In this document: in pieces, positions 31,410 through 40,429 of the stretch
Numbering within the stretch: position 1 is the first letter of the stretch
How the letters are laid out: each line of letters starts with the position of its first letter
Source: a virus
IMG/VR virus record: IMGVR_UViG_3300049046_000039
Location: 51,802 to 115,801 of that record
Strand: one strand, 5' to 3'
Length of the DNA: 64,000 nucleotides
Translations under genes and position numbers: made by a program
Notes under the pieces: generated by a model
Databases searched by the model: none
The model's input: the letters and a program-made list of their open reading frames with translations, nothing else
What the model was told of the DNA's origin: nothing

Positions 31410-31552
31410 TATGACTTTCTCATCTTTGTTAGTTCTGATTTCGCCGCGGCGCTCGTCTTATAAGGGCCGAAGCATATGCTACCGTCAGGCCAGACAATGT
31501 AGAACTTGTCCTTAATCTGATCCGTAGTTAAGTGGTACAGATAGTTGATCAT
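31409..31552 (-). CDS. 47-residue small protein
   Basis: ATG 31552 overlaps the gp41 stop. MINYLYHLTTDQIKDKFYIVWPDG continues to a basic end KMRKS. Tight coupling on both sides supports translation. Confidence 0.6.
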   Translation of the reverse strand: MINYLYHLTTDQIKDKFYIVWPDGSICFGPYKTSAAAKSELTKMRKS

Positions 31553-32967
31553 CTAAAGTCCGTAAACTTGTTTGTTCCTGGGTATGCGTTTTCTGGTCTT
31601 CTCCATCCGTTCTCTTCGGCAGTTCTTCTTCCTATGTCTCCTCTGTCCATGACTGGTGAGTCGTCTACAAGATCTTCTTGAGCGTTCTGCTCGACGTCGT
31701 AGAGTCTCATCTTAGACTTATGAACGCCAACCACGAAGCGCTTGCACTTGTTCTTGTCGGCGTACCTGTTCTTAAGTTGCTTGAACAGATACTGACCGAG
31801 TTCGGCAAGTTCTTCAGTCTCCATAACACCGAGCATGAGGTCGGCAGTAGCTGGTAGACCGAAAGATTCGGAAGTATCGCCGAGCTCCAGATCACTAGAA
31901 GCGTAACCACTTCTGGTAGTCTGAGTAGCCGAAACGATAGGAACTCCAAACTCTACAGCCAAGCCACGAAGTTCTTCGGCAATAGACTTAACGAGTGTGT
32001 AAGAGTTAACGGACGAAAGATTCTTAAAGCGAGACGAAGCGCAGATGTTAAGATAGTCTACGTAGATGATGTCGGGCTTGAAGTTCTTCTTGATGCGAAG
32101 TTCGTTAAGAAGGTGACGAATGTTACCAGCGTGAGCTGACGCAGTCGGGAACTCTTTAACGATAAGACGACTCTTGGCCTTGGCCTTGACCTTGTCTGCT
32201 CTCTTCTTGAGAACAGACACGTCAATAGTCTCGAGGTCGTCAAGAGCGATGTCGAGTAGGTTACCATCGATACGTCTAGATACTTCTTCTTCTGACATTT
32301 CAAGAGTAACGTACAGGACGTTATATCCCATCGTAAGATGAGATGCAGCCCAGTCGCACATAATCAGAGACTTACCGACGTTAGTGCCGGCCATGATTAT
32401 GTTTAGAGTCTTGTTGGCGAGGCCGCCCTTAGTGATGTTATTGAGTAGCTCGATAGCGAAAGGTATCTTGCTGATCTTCTTACGGTAGTTCTCAAAGCGC
32501 TCTTCGAAGTTTTCGAGATACTCGTGACCGATGTTAGTATCGAATCCGACCGAAAGAGCGTCCGTAAAGAGTTGAGGAAGAGTTCCCGTGCCCTCGCTGC
32601 TCTCGGGGTCGTCCATGATGTGGATGGCCTTCCTGACAGCGTTAAATAGAGCTTTCTCTTGACAGAACTTTTCGGTAGTCTGGAGAAGCCATTCTTCTGA
32701 GTCGACGTTCTCCTTGGTCATGTACTCGACTACTTGTCGAGCTGAGCCGAAGTCCTGTTCGTTCAGGTTATCCTTGTTGCCCAGCTCGACGAGTAGCGAT
32801 GACTTCGTCGGAGCACTATTAAACTTGGTGTAGTACTCGTCAATGATCTCGAACACGACTCTTTCAGACTTATCGTGAAAGTAGTCGCTCTTAATGAAGG
32901 GGAGAGTCTTGCGAGTAAAGTCTTCGTTATGAACTAGATTGTTTAGTAGTACTTGTTCGAAATTCAT
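31549..32967 (-). CDS. 41: replicative DNA helicase (T4 gp41-like)
   Basis: 472 residues of the DnaB/gp41 family. N-terminal helical domain to about 150; Walker A MAGTNVGKSLI (about 195); TLEMSEEEVSRRI (about 223); Walker B IIYVDYLNI (about 307); SATQTTRSG (about 350) and the arginine region toward the end. It unwinds DNA as a ring ahead of gp43, priming with gp61. Confidence 0.93.
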   Translation of the reverse strand: MNFEQVLLNNLVHNEDFTRKTLPFIKSDYFHDKSERVVFEIIDEYYTKFNSAPTKSSLLVELGNKDNLNEQDFGSARQVVEYMTKENVDSEEWLLQTTEKFCQEKALFNAVRKAIHIMDDPESSEGTGTLPQLFTDALSVGFDTNIGHEYLENFEERFENYRKKISKIPFAIELLNNITKGGLANKTLNIIMAGTNVGKSLIMCDWAASHLTMGYNVLYVTLEMSEEEVSRRIDGNLLDIALDDLETIDVSVLKKRADKVKAKAKSRLIVKEFPTASAHAGNIRHLLNELRIKKNFKPDIIYVDYLNICASSRFKNLSSVNSYTLVKSIAEELRGLAVEFGVPIVSATQTTRSGYASSDLELGDTSESFGLPATADLMLGVMETEELAELGQYLFKQLKNRYADKNKCKRFVVGVHKSKMRLYDVEQNAQEDLVDDSPVMDRGDIGRRTAEENGWRRPENAYPGTNKFTDFR

Positions 32968-32992
32968 TTACTTTTATATTCCTTAGACTTGC

Positions 32993-33021
32993 ATTATAAC
33001 ATGATATGGAACAAAAGTAAA
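32993..33021 (-). promoter_or_regulatory. sigma70-like promoter ahead of gene 41
   Basis: TTTACT, 17 bp, TATAAT on the minus strand; 26 nt upstream of the gp41 start. Confidence 0.7.
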
Positions 33022-33027
33022 GGAGTA

Positions 33028-34191
33028 TTAAGCTTCGTCTCTTCTAGCTAGGACACCACCCATAGAGTCTGGGCCGCCTGGCCAGTATTCGTGCGAGGAC
33101 GAGCCGGTCATGCTCTCGACTTCCTCGTCGGCAAGAACACCTGATAGATCTAGTTCTTCGTCGGCTAGAAGCTTAGCCTGTGGCAGACGATACTTTGTCT
33201 CGAGGTACTTGGCGAAGTCGGTGTCGAGAAGGATCTTACCCCATACTTCGTTGGATGTAGCTATCTCGGCTTCACGGTAGCTCTTACCGATCAGCTCTCC
33301 AGTAGAGCGATCTACGATCTGATACCAGCCCGCCTTTGGCTTAGCTACGTATCCGCCTTCGAGCGCGTTCTCGAGGAAGCCAGACCACTTGTTAATGCCG
33401 CCGTTATAGAGAACGTGGATAGGAATCTTGGCCTTCTCCTTAACGTAGCGTGACTTCTCGACGTTAAGGATGAATTCGTAACCTTGGATTTCTGTTCCAG
33501 CCTTATCCTGTCTACGACCGATAATGAAGATGTTATCTGCCGAGTAGTAGATGCCAGTACCGCCAGAGACTACGGCCTTGGAGAACATTTCCTGAGTCTG
33601 ATAAGTGTGGTTGACCACGATCATCGGAATGTTCTTAAGAGTGAGATGTGGTGTGACCATACGGAACAGCGACTTAAGCTGTCTAGCTCTGGTCATGTCC
33701 GCGACAGACTTACCGTCGATAGCGTCTTCAACTTCCTTCTTAGAAGCTAGGTTACCGACAGAGTCGATCATGATAAGAACGTGGTCCTTACGCTGCAGCT
33801 GATCTAGCTGCTGCATAATGTCGAACTTTAGCTCTTCGATGTTGGTGATTGGAGTGTGTACGACCTTCTCTGGATCGACGTTAAGAGAAGCGAAGTAAGA
33901 GTCCGGTGAGCCAAACTCAGAGTCGTAGAACAGAATGATGCCGTCGCTATACTTCTCGAGGAATGCCGAAGCGGCAAGTAGCGTAAAGCCAGTCTTAAAG
34001 TGCTTAGACGGACCAGCAAAGATGGTAAGACCAGAAGTAATACCACCGTCAGCGAGACCACTGAAAGCGACGTTAATCATCGGGACTCGAGTCTGGACAA
34101 CGTCTTTGTTGTTGTAGATTTCCGACTCGCTGAGTACGGAAGTAGCTTTGATAGTAGAGTTTTTAATGAGTCTAGAACGTAGATCTGACAT
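33028..34191 (-). CDS. uvsX: recombinase UvsX (RecA-like)
   Basis: 387 residues. Walker A FAGPSKHFKTGFTL (about 58), ILFYDSEFGSPDSYF (about 92), Walker B VLIMIDSVGNLASKKE (about 138) and VVNHTYQTQEMFSK (about 190). It drives strand exchange and recombination-dependent replication. Ends with an acidic tail SSSHEYWPGGPDSMGG. Own promoter at 34219-34247. Confidence 0.93.
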   Translation of the reverse strand: MSDLRSRLIKNSTIKATSVLSESEIYNNKDVVQTRVPMINVAFSGLADGGITSGLTIFAGPSKHFKTGFTLLAASAFLEKYSDGIILFYDSEFGSPDSYFASLNVDPEKVVHTPITNIEELKFDIMQQLDQLQRKDHVLIMIDSVGNLASKKEVEDAIDGKSVADMTRARQLKSLFRMVTPHLTLKNIPMIVVNHTYQTQEMFSKAVVSGGTGIYYSADNIFIIGRRQDKAGTEIQGYEFILNVEKSRYVKEKAKIPIHVLYNGGINKWSGFLENALEGGYVAKPKAGWYQIVDRSTGELIGKSYREAEIATSNEVWGKILLDTDFAKYLETKYRLPQAKLLADEELDLSGVLADEEVESMTGSSSHEYWPGGPDSMGGVLARRDEA

Positions 34192-34218
34192 GTATGTTTC
34201 CTTATGACAGTGTGTGGC

Positions 34219-34247
34219 AATATAACATAGTTTGACTAAAATGTCAA
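34219..34247 (-). promoter_or_regulatory. sigma70-like promoter ahead of uvsX
   Basis: TTGACA, 17 bp, TATATT on the minus strand; ATG follows AAGGA about 30 nt on. Confidence 0.75.
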
Positions 34248-34259
34248 CTAATTATGCTG

Positions 34260-34475
34260 TCACGCTGCCTTATTCTCAAGCTTGTACATAGTGTTACGCG
34301 TACGAACGTAACCATCTTCTTCATTAAGATCAATAGCTACAGAAGTCTTAATGACATCACCATCGTTAAACCTAGACTTACTGTCATCGTAGATCTTACC
34401 AATAATCACCTTATGGCGTGGTCCTAGTTCTAGTACGCTATAGTCACGTATTATTGCGTCGTATTTAATCATCAA
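34260..34475 (-). CDS. hypothetical small beta-rich protein
   Basis: 71 residues, MMIKYDAIIRDYSVLELG then strands; overlaps the gp43 stop by 4 nt. No family recognised. Confidence 0.65.
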   Translation of the reverse strand: MMIKYDAIIRDYSVLELGPRHKVIIGKIYDDSKSRFNDGDVIKTSVAIDLNEEDGYVRTRNTMYKLENKAA

Positions 34476-36982
34476 AAGAAACTATCCAGTGTTGCTTTCT
34501 TTTCGGTAGACCAACCGATCACCGAGAGAATATCGTTAAGAGGGTCGAGGTAGGTCTTTGAGAACTGTCGATTGTAGTCGACGTGTCTGTCTAGACCGAA
34601 CTCTTTAGGAAGTGCCGACGTGATAGCGATCACGTCTTGTTTGCTGTGGTTCGGAATCTTGAGATAGCCGAACTTAACTTTGTCGCCGCTGTAGATGTAT
34701 TCGTAAGTGTCTTCTAAGCCGAGGTCCTTCACGAGCTTGTTGTAGACTAGAGAAGCTCTAGCGTGAATTGGAGTCGCTGGCTTGCACAGATTAGCAGCGT
34801 CGGCATACTTCTCTAAGTTGTTGACACCTCTAGGCATCGCGATCTTTTCGAACGAGTATTGATCGAACTCTTCTCGGAAGTCGGCGATAAACTTATGAAG
34901 CTTCTCTTCGCCATCGTTCATCATGATCTTGAAGGTCTCCTTCATAGCCTCGCGAACTACAGCAGGAGTCGAAGGCATCACGGCTTTAATACCAACGACT
35001 TTAAGCTCTGGCTCTTCTGGTCTGAATCCTTCGATGTCTCGAGCATTCAGCATGTAGTTCTTAGCTGCTACCCACATTCCCTTGTCGGCAATAGTCTCGC
35101 GCTTCATCTTAAGCGCTTTACTGTAGACGTTAAGCTGAGTGTAGAGGTCTTCGCACGCGTCGTTAATGACTTGCTGCAGCTTCTCCTTGGCTACCTTATC
35201 AACAAAGTCAGTGATCTTTTCCGGATCGCCGCCGTTAGGGAAGACCTTCTTGACGAGATCGTCGACGGTGAGATAGACCGAGTCTGTATCGCAAGCGATC
35301 ACGTAGTCTTTGTCAGTCTTTAGAAGACCGTTAAGGTATCTGTTGAGAGCTCTCTCGACCGTACGAGTAGCGAGCTGACCAGTCATAGTGATAGCTTCAG
35401 CGCAGTCGAGATCGAACCACCTGAACCATAGGTTACTTACAGCACCATAGGCTGAGTTCAGCTGAATCTTTCGAGCCATCTGAAGACCGTCGAACTTAGC
35501 GTACAGATTATCGTACTGCTGCTTCTTTACGGGGTCGTTCTCTTTTGAGGCTAGCTTCTTGTACTCTTTAGCCTTGTCCTTGAACTCCTTACGATCCTTA
35601 TACTTACTCTCCATGAGCTTCGACAGGATGCTCTGGCGATCTTTTCTAAATTGAGTCAGATTAGCGCCGAGTGCATAGTCCCCCTTGTTAGGTAGGTCTA
35701 CATGGCTAAAGCCCGTCGCCAAGGCAGAGGCCACGGTCCAGCCCGGGCTCCATCCCTTTCCGGCAATAGTGTCTGGCCCGATATTGAGAAGCATGATGAT
35801 GTGAGGATACAGCGAGTCGAAGTCGAATGACAGCACCCAGTTGTACATGCCAGGCTTGACTTCCTTAACGTAGCCACCGACGAGTTCTCGATCCATATGC
35901 TTAACCTCTTTAGGAGGAACGCAGATCTTATCGTTCATGAGCTCGTTATGAATGATGACGTCCCACGGCTTAACTGTCGCGAGAGTATCGTTATAGTTTA
36001 CCTTAGCATCGTACGCTAGGTAGAAGACTAGTTCGATGAACTTACACTTCTCTTCGAGCTTGTAGACTAGATCGACGTCATGGATGTTATAGTCGATGAA
36101 CTTAACGAAGTCTTTCTCGTACAGCTCGAAGATGTCCTCGAACTCTGAGTAGTCTACCTTCTTCTCACCTAGCTCCTTGTGAGCGATCGTGTTGAGCTTC
36201 CAGTCTTCAGAGTTAGAGAAGCTGAACTTCTTGTAGAGGTGTTGGTAGTCTAGAATCGTAATGCCGAGTGGAACGTACGTCTGATTAGACTTACCACGGA
36301 TTACGATCTCATGCTCCTGCATCATCTTCCAAGGAGAGAGTCTTGCAGCCGCGTCTTGGCCGAGTAGCATGGTAATGCGATTTACGATGTATGGAATATC
36401 GAAGAACTCGACGTTCCATCCGCTGATTACGTCGAGATCGAATGCTTCCCAGACCTTGATGAACTTAAGTAGAAGTTCGTGCTCGTCCTTGCACTTGATA
36501 TAGACCACGCTCTCGCTCTTGGGAGTGTAGTCCTTGTAGCCGAGCGTCACTGTCTGGTTGCGACGTCGAATCGATATTGCAGTGATTGGAGCAGTCGGAT
36601 TAGCAGGATTGATGCCACCCTTCTGCTTGTCGGTCTCGATATCGAGATATCCGACGTTGATGACGTTACTGTCAAAGTTGATGTCACCGCGATACTTGTC
36701 GTAGAGATACGTGTAGAGAAAGTCGGTAGAACCGAAGATGTTAAAGTTCTCGATTCCCTCGTACTCTTTAGCGAAGTCTCTCGCCTCACGAATACTGTTG
36801 AAGTGTATCTGATTTAGAGGATGACCGTAGATCGATTTGAACTTCGTCTCTTGGCCAGGCTTAGCCGGAATGAAGAGATAAGGTTCGTAGTTATCTTGAT
36901 ACTGAAAGCGCTTACCGTCTTTATGGCCGCGCACTAGAATGCGCCCACGGTACAAGTGCGCGTGAGTGTAGAATTTAGACAT
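34472..36982 (-). CDS. 43: family B DNA polymerase (T4 gp43-like)
   Basis: 836 residues. 3'-5' exonuclease motif I VGYLDIETDKQKG (about 110), Exo II WNVEFFDIPY (about 194), Exo III YNIHDVDLVYKL (about 300). Polymerase motifs SFDFDSLYPHIIM (about 388), KIQLNSAYGAVSN (about 507), DTDSVYLTVDD (about 566) are intact. C-terminal clamp-binding tail ...ATLDSFF. Some 60 residues shorter than T4 gp43. Confidence 0.95.
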   Translation of the reverse strand: MSKFYTHAHLYRGRILVRGHKDGKRFQYQDNYEPYLFIPAKPGQETKFKSIYGHPLNQIHFNSIREARDFAKEYEGIENFNIFGSTDFLYTYLYDKYRGDINFDSNVINVGYLDIETDKQKGGINPANPTAPITAISIRRRNQTVTLGYKDYTPKSESVVYIKCKDEHELLLKFIKVWEAFDLDVISGWNVEFFDIPYIVNRITMLLGQDAAARLSPWKMMQEHEIVIRGKSNQTYVPLGITILDYQHLYKKFSFSNSEDWKLNTIAHKELGEKKVDYSEFEDIFELYEKDFVKFIDYNIHDVDLVYKLEEKCKFIELVFYLAYDAKVNYNDTLATVKPWDVIIHNELMNDKICVPPKEVKHMDRELVGGYVKEVKPGMYNWVLSFDFDSLYPHIIMLLNIGPDTIAGKGWSPGWTVASALATGFSHVDLPNKGDYALGANLTQFRKDRQSILSKLMESKYKDRKEFKDKAKEYKKLASKENDPVKKQQYDNLYAKFDGLQMARKIQLNSAYGAVSNLWFRWFDLDCAEAITMTGQLATRTVERALNRYLNGLLKTDKDYVIACDTDSVYLTVDDLVKKVFPNGGDPEKITDFVDKVAKEKLQQVINDACEDLYTQLNVYSKALKMKRETIADKGMWVAAKNYMLNARDIEGFRPEEPELKVVGIKAVMPSTPAVVREAMKETFKIMMNDGEEKLHKFIADFREEFDQYSFEKIAMPRGVNNLEKYADAANLCKPATPIHARASLVYNKLVKDLGLEDTYEYIYSGDKVKFGYLKIPNHSKQDVIAITSALPKEFGLDRHVDYNRQFSKTYLDPLNDILSVIGWSTEKKATLDSFF

Positions 36983-37007
36983 CTATTCTCCATTTGGGAT
37001 ATTGTGC

Positions 37008-37036
37008 ATTATAACATGATTTTGAAAAAATGTCAA
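37008..37036 (-). promoter_or_regulatory. sigma70-like promoter ahead of gene 43
   Basis: TTGACA, 17 bp, TATAAT on the minus strand; 26 nt upstream of the polymerase start. Confidence 0.8.
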
Positions 37037-37076
37037 TGCCTAAATAGTGATGAACCATTATAATTGGAGATTGAAA

Positions 37077-37553
37077 ATGGGTTACGTATTAGGAAGTCGT
37101 TCTAAGTCTAGACTTGTCGGTGTTCATCCAGACTTAGTTAGAGTTGTAGAAAGAGCAATTCAAATTACATCACAAGACTTTACCGTTCTGGAAGGTCTTA
37201 GAACTCTAGCAACACAAAGAAAGTACGTCGCTAAAGGTGCTTCAAAGACAATGAACTCAAAGCACTTGAGGCAACCAGACGGGTACTCTCACGCCGTGGA
37301 CATAGTTCCTATCGTGGCTGGTAAGCCTCGTTGGGAGTGGCCTGTTATATATCCGATGGCGGCGGCTATGGCTATTGCCGCTAAGGAGTTAGGCGTCGAA
37401 CTAATCTGGGGTGGCGTCTGGGACAGAGAGCTAGACGATCTGCCAAAGGACGCGGCGGGAATTAAAGCTGCGGTTAACGCGTACGTCGACAGACGTAGAG
37501 CTATGGGTCGTTCTGCTTTCATCGACGGTCCTCACTTCCAGCTCAAGAGGTAA
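37077..37553 (+). CDS. M15 L-Ala-D-Glu/D-Ala peptidase endolysin
   Basis: Start ATG 37077 with GGAG seven nt upstream (an earlier ATG at 37047 lacks one); 158 residues. SKHLRQPDGYSHAVDIVP (about 62-79) holds the zinc His and Asp of the M15 family and DGPHFQL at the end holds the last His. It cleaves peptidoglycan cross-links. No signal peptide, so it needs a holin. First of the three plus-strand lysis genes. Confidence 0.88.
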   Translation: MGYVLGSRSKSRLVGVHPDLVRVVERAIQITSQDFTVLEGLRTLATQRKYVAKGASKTMNSKHLRQPDGYSHAVDIVPIVAGKPRWEWPVIYPMAAAMAIAAKELGVELIWGGVWDRELDDLPKDAAGIKAAVNAYVDRRRAMGRSAFIDGPHFQLKR

Positions 37554-37556
37554 GTC

Positions 37557-37952
37557 ATGGCAATACCACTACTAGCCGCTGCAGGCGCTCTTCCTTGGAA
37601 GACTATATTAAAGTGGGGAGCTGTCGCTGCTGTTCTTATTGGTATTGCGGTCATTGGTTATCGTGCAGTTAGTTCCTACAACGCTGCACTAACTAACAAC
37701 GCTATATTAGAGAGCAACAACGAGCAGCTTCTTCAGAACATCAAAGACAAAGAAGACTACATCGATAAGATGAACCAGCTTCAAGAAGCGACTAACAACA
37801 TTCTAGCTCAAACTGAAGCTCGTAATAATGTAGTCGTCGAGAGACACAGCCAAGTAACGGAATACATCCAGAGCCCTGAAGCTCAAGCCAGCAACAGAGA
37901 AAGCTCTGACGTAATTAAGAACACAATCAGGATGCTAAGAGATGAAGAGTAA
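37557..37952 (+). CDS. inner-membrane spanin (Rz-like)
   Basis: 131 residues: one N-terminal membrane segment (WGAVAAVLIGIAVIGY, about 21-36) and a long coiled-coil periplasmic part (NNEQLLQNIKDKEDYIDKMNQL). Immediately after the endolysin and overlapping the o-spanin by 11 nt, as in Rz/Rz1. Confidence 0.85.
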   Translation: MAIPLLAAAGALPWKTILKWGAVAAVLIGIAVIGYRAVSSYNAALTNNAILESNNEQLLQNIKDKEDYIDKMNQLQEATNNILAQTEARNNVVVERHSQVTEYIQSPEAQASNRESSDVIKNTIRMLRDEE

Positions 37953-38238
37953 GATGATGATCGTATCAGCGCTGTCGCTACTGCTAGTAGCGTGTGGGCC
38001 TAAGACTGAGGAGCCAGTTCTAACGAAGACTGTGTACAAGGTCGTCGAGATCGACAACAAGTACTACGAGTGCGATAAGATACAGCTTCCAAATCCAGAA
38101 ACACTAGACGACGCTGCAGTAGCTGCGCTAATTAACGATTTAGTGAAAGCTAACAGAGTCTGCTACAATAACATGCAAGCTATTCAGCTCGCTATCGAGA
38201 CTTCAAAGAAGATTCTCGAAGATAGAAACAGCGACTAG
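37942..38238 (+). CDS. outer-membrane spanin lipoprotein (Rz1-like)
   Basis: 98 residues with lipoprotein signal MKSKMMIVSALSLLLVACG (lipobox LVAC). The mature part spans the periplasm to meet the i-spanin and fuse the membranes at lysis. It is longer than classic Rz1 and keeps two further cysteines. Confidence 0.82.
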   Translation: MKSKMMIVSALSLLLVACGPKTEEPVLTKTVYKVVEIDNKYYECDKIQLPNPETLDDAAVAALINDLVKANRVCYNNMQAIQLAIETSKKILEDRNSD

Positions 38239-38396
38239 ATTAGGTCTATGAGGCGACCGTGAGAGTCTATAGCACGAACACGGTCGTACTTACTACTAAA
38301 GTCTTTTAGACGATTAGAAATTACGCTCTCACTGTTCTTGCATGTAGCGACATTAAACCACTGACCGTTAGTGCGTTGTGCTTGAATCGTTACCAT
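38235..38396 (-). CDS. 53-residue small protein
   Basis: ATG 38396 behind GAGG; MVTIQAQRTNGQWFNVATCKNS then helix and strand, ending with TAG. It meets the o-spanin gene tail to tail with a 4-nt overlap. Confidence 0.65.
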   Translation of the reverse strand: MVTIQAQRTNGQWFNVATCKNSESVISNRLKDFSSKYDRVRAIDSHGRLIDLI

Positions 38397-38426
38397 TTCA
38401 ACCTCAGTTTCTAGCTATATATACAA

Positions 38427-38448
38427 CAAAGGGGCCTAAGCCCCTTTG
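38427..38448. terminator. bidirectional hairpin AAAGGGGC/GCCCCTTT
   Basis: An 8-bp stem with a 4-nt loop, A-rich before and T-rich after on both strands, lying beyond the TTG gene and ahead of the 53-residue gene. It could stop minus-strand transcripts before they run against the lysis genes. Confidence 0.55.
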
Positions 38449-38609
38449 CCTTCTAGCTGTAAGATCTTAACGTCTTCAAAAGCTATCCAGAATGCGCTAA
38501 TGCGCTCTGCCACTTCCTTATGGCTAAGACCTAGAGGAGCACTTACATACGAATGTACTCTATGCTCTCTATCTCGTACTCTGCCGCTAAGATGTAGTTT
38601 TACTATCAA
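38436..38609 (-). CDS. 57-residue small protein with TTG start
   Basis: TTG 38609 overlaps the TGA of the upstream gene and has AGGA upstream. The product reads IVKLHLSGRVRDREHRVHSY... to QLEGKGA and ends with TAG within the terminator stem. The coupled start favours translation. Confidence 0.5.
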   Translation of the reverse strand: MIVKLHLSGRVRDREHRVHSYVSAPLGLSHKEVAERISAFWIAFEDVKILQLEGKGA

Positions 38610-39256
38610 GGTACTGGAAGTCCTAGAGCTTCGTTAAGTTCTGCTACTGGAATCGATAGTTCCTTAGAAGGAATCTTAGCCGTAGAGTCGCCAAACACCT
38701 TAGTGACGAAAGGCTTGCTCTCTGGCCATACTTCGACTAGCTTCTTAGTAGTCGTTACGCTGCTTAGTGCAGCGGTAATCTTACGATAGAGAGTAGTAAC
38801 TTCGCTCGAAGTCGTGTTGATCTTGTTAACGTGGTTGGTGATTCGGTTAGACAGATCTGTGTCTTTGATCAGGATAGTTGATCTGTTAAACTTTTCTAGC
38901 ATTCGACGCTGAACGGTCTCTTCTACACTAAACATCTTATGTCCGACGAGAGATGTTACTCTGTATCCGATATGGTTGTAGATAGAGCCGTTGAAGTTTA
39001 GACTGGTGTAGTCGCTATAACCGTAACTTATATTGATTCTTTCAGTCATCGGCAGCCAGCCGTCAGGAAGAGCGTCTATTTGCTCTCTTTCCTTCTCGGT
39101 ATAGATGCTATTGTATACCGCGAGAGCGATGGAAGCGTGATCTTTCTTAAGTTCCGCGATGTTGGTGCTCTCAAACTTATAGAGAAGAATATCTTTAGCG
39201 ATGCGCTCTCTAGTGCTATTCGTTAGACGATAATTTCCTGGTGCTAAGTTACCCAT
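38606..39256 (-). CDS. hypothetical protein, possibly Nmad5-like
   Basis: Start set at ATG 39256 (MGNLAPGNYRLTNSTRERIA), since a longer frame would run into tRNA-Thr(CGT). 216 residues, alpha/beta, with a central helix-rich part and a DLSNRITNHVNKINTTSSEVTTLY stretch. The N-terminus (LTN..R..I...IL) recalls the Nmad5 family of DNA-modification islands; weak evidence. Confidence 0.55.
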   Translation of the reverse strand: MGNLAPGNYRLTNSTRERIAKDILLYKFESTNIAELKKDHASIALAVYNSIYTEKEREQIDALPDGWLPMTERINISYGYSDYTSLNFNGSIYNHIGYRVTSLVGHKMFSVEETVQRRMLEKFNRSTILIKDTDLSNRITNHVNKINTTSSEVTTLYRKITAALSSVTTTKKLVEVWPESKPFVTKVFGDSTAKIPSKELSIPVAELNEALGLPVP

Positions 39257-39279
39257 TGTGTATCCATAATGTATGTTGA

Positions 39280-39355
39280 TGGTGCCGCTAAGAGGAGTCG
39301 AACCCCTGGCCTCTCGAGTACGAAACGAGCGCTCTCCCGACTGAGCTATAGCGGC
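39280..39355 (-). tRNA. tRNA-Thr(CGT)
   Basis: Acceptor GCCGCTA/TAGCGGC, A73, CCA encoded; anticodon stem CTCGT/TCGAG with loop TTCGTAC gives CGT (one T-T mismatch at the top). Confidence 0.85.
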
Positions 39356-39356
39356 G

Positions 39357-39431
39357 TGGTGCTCCAGGAGGGAATCGAACCCTCGGCTGATCCGTACCAA
39401 GGATCTGTTTTAGCCATTAAACTACAGGAGC
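39357..39431 (-). tRNA. tRNA-Thr(GGT)
   Basis: Acceptor GCTCCTG/CTGGAGC (one mismatch), CCA encoded; loop TTGGTAC gives GGT. Its 5' part overlaps the last 15 nt of the J-domain gene. Confidence 0.88.
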
Positions 39432-39890
39432 ATTAACTATATTGATAGTGTATCCGTTCGTGTTTATCGTAAACGGAGTGTTTAATTTTCTGTCAGTGAT
39501 GACGTTGAACATCATGACGCTATTTCTAATGTTGACCATGAAGTTAAATCTGGTCTTAGGTTCTATAACGTCGGTGTAAACTCGACACGTAGTACTGTTA
39601 CCGTTCTCGTTAAGAGTGAAGTAGTAGTCTTCGTATATGTCAGACTTCTTCTTCTTCGGAGCTGGCTTCGGACTTGTCTGTGCCGTGTTGGCATGTCTTA
39701 CATGTGGTAAACTGACGATAAGCTTAGCGTCCTCGTAAGCGCGAGTTATGCGCTTAAACTTCTCGAGAGCTTCAGGATCGCTGTTGATGTCTGGATGATA
39801 CTGCTTCGCGAGCTTTCGATAAGCTGACTTTATCTCGCTTAGAGTCGCGGTGCTTTGCAGATTTAGAACTTCAAACGGGTACATTCTCAT
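39417..39890 (-). CDS. DnaJ-like J-domain protein
   Basis: About 157 residues. J domain at the N-terminus: [35 protein letters not shown] with the HPD loop, then a basic linker ([11 protein letters not shown]) and a strand-rich end. It should recruit host DnaK, as for virion assembly or protein disaggregation. Start ATG 39890 (alternative GTG 39896). A TATAAATA box lies 16 nt upstream. Confidence 0.82.
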   Translation of the reverse strand: MRMYPFEVLNLQSTATLSEIKSAYRKLAKQYHPDINSDPEALEKFKRITRAYEDAKLIVSLPHVRHANTAQTSPKPAPKKKKSDIYEDYYFTLNENGNSTTCRVYTDVIEPKTRFNFMVNIRNSVMMFNVITDRKLNTPFTINTNGYTINIVNAPVV

Positions 39891-39905
39891 ACTCACTGTT
39901 TGAAG

Positions 39906-39913
39906 TATTTATA
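39906..39913 (-). promoter_or_regulatory. T4-type late promoter box
   Basis: Exact TATAAATA between tRNA-Val and the J-domain gene. Confidence 0.65.
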
Positions 39914-39989
39914 TGGTGCGTCCAGTAGGGATTGAACCTACGACCTCTTCGATGTCAACGAAGCGCTACTACCACTGAGCTATGGACGC
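39914..39989 (-). tRNA. tRNA-Val(GAC)
   Basis: Acceptor GCGTCCA/TGGACGC, A73, CCA encoded; anticodon arm CTTCG-TTGACAT-CGAAG gives GAC. Confidence 0.9.
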
Positions 39990-40036
39990 ATATAAGTCGA
40001 AAACCTATTACACCAGATGGCACCCGCCATCCCCTT

Positions 40037-40105
40037 AAGCGAATCGGGACCTACCGGATTAAGAGTCCGGTCGCGCTATTTACAGCTCGGCAAAGCTGAT
40101 CGCTT
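40037..40105 (-). ncRNA. tRNA-Lys(CTT)-like structured RNA
   Basis: Ends pair (AAGCGA/TCGCTT). Within are TCAGCTTTG, an AGCTGTAAATAGC D-like hairpin and a clean anticodon-type arm CCGGA-CTCTTAA-TCCGG (CTT), but no proper T-arm or acceptor. A GATGGC/GCCATC hairpin lies just 3' of it and a TTGTAAGA/TCTTACAA hairpin 5' of it (about 40119-40141). Best viewed as a decayed or mimic tRNA. Confidence 0.35.
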
Positions 40106-40156
40106 CAGTCTTTCATGGTATTGTAAGATTGCCGTCTTACAAGAACCACTATCGAC

Positions 40157-40420
40157 TTAATCACTGTAGTCTATACTGTTTTCCCAGAAGTAGCAGATCT
40201 TGTGCTTGTCAGAAAGATTCGACCACCACTCTTCTGCTCTGGCTAGTTCTTCTGGAGAGAACGTCTTGTACTTTTTCTCTTTGCGATCGTATGATTCGCA
40301 GGATTCGCAAGTGTAACTCTGACCAACCTCGCCAGAAACTACTGGGCAGTCGTTGTCACCGTACTTGCATCCGTGTACGTAGCAGCAGTGGGACTGATGC
40401 ACGCCATAATTGTTAGCCAT
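40157..40420 (-). CDS. cysteine-rich putative zinc protein
   Basis: 87 residues. HQSHCCYVHGCKYGDNDCP and YTCESCESYD supply several zinc ligands; the C-terminal half is helical (SPEELARAEEWWSNLS). Function unknown. Confidence 0.65.
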   Translation of the reverse strand: MANNYGVHQSHCCYVHGCKYGDNDCPVVSGEVGQSYTCESCESYDRKEKKYKTFSPEELARAEEWWSNLSDKHKICYFWENSIDYSD

Positions 40421-40429
40421 ATCGAATTC

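Noticed and set aside
40037-40105. Ordinary tRNA-Lys(CTT) gene
   Set aside because: The anticodon arm is good but no acceptor or T-arm fits; a proper tRNA-Lys(CTT) is at 42029-42104. Kept only as a tRNA-like RNA.
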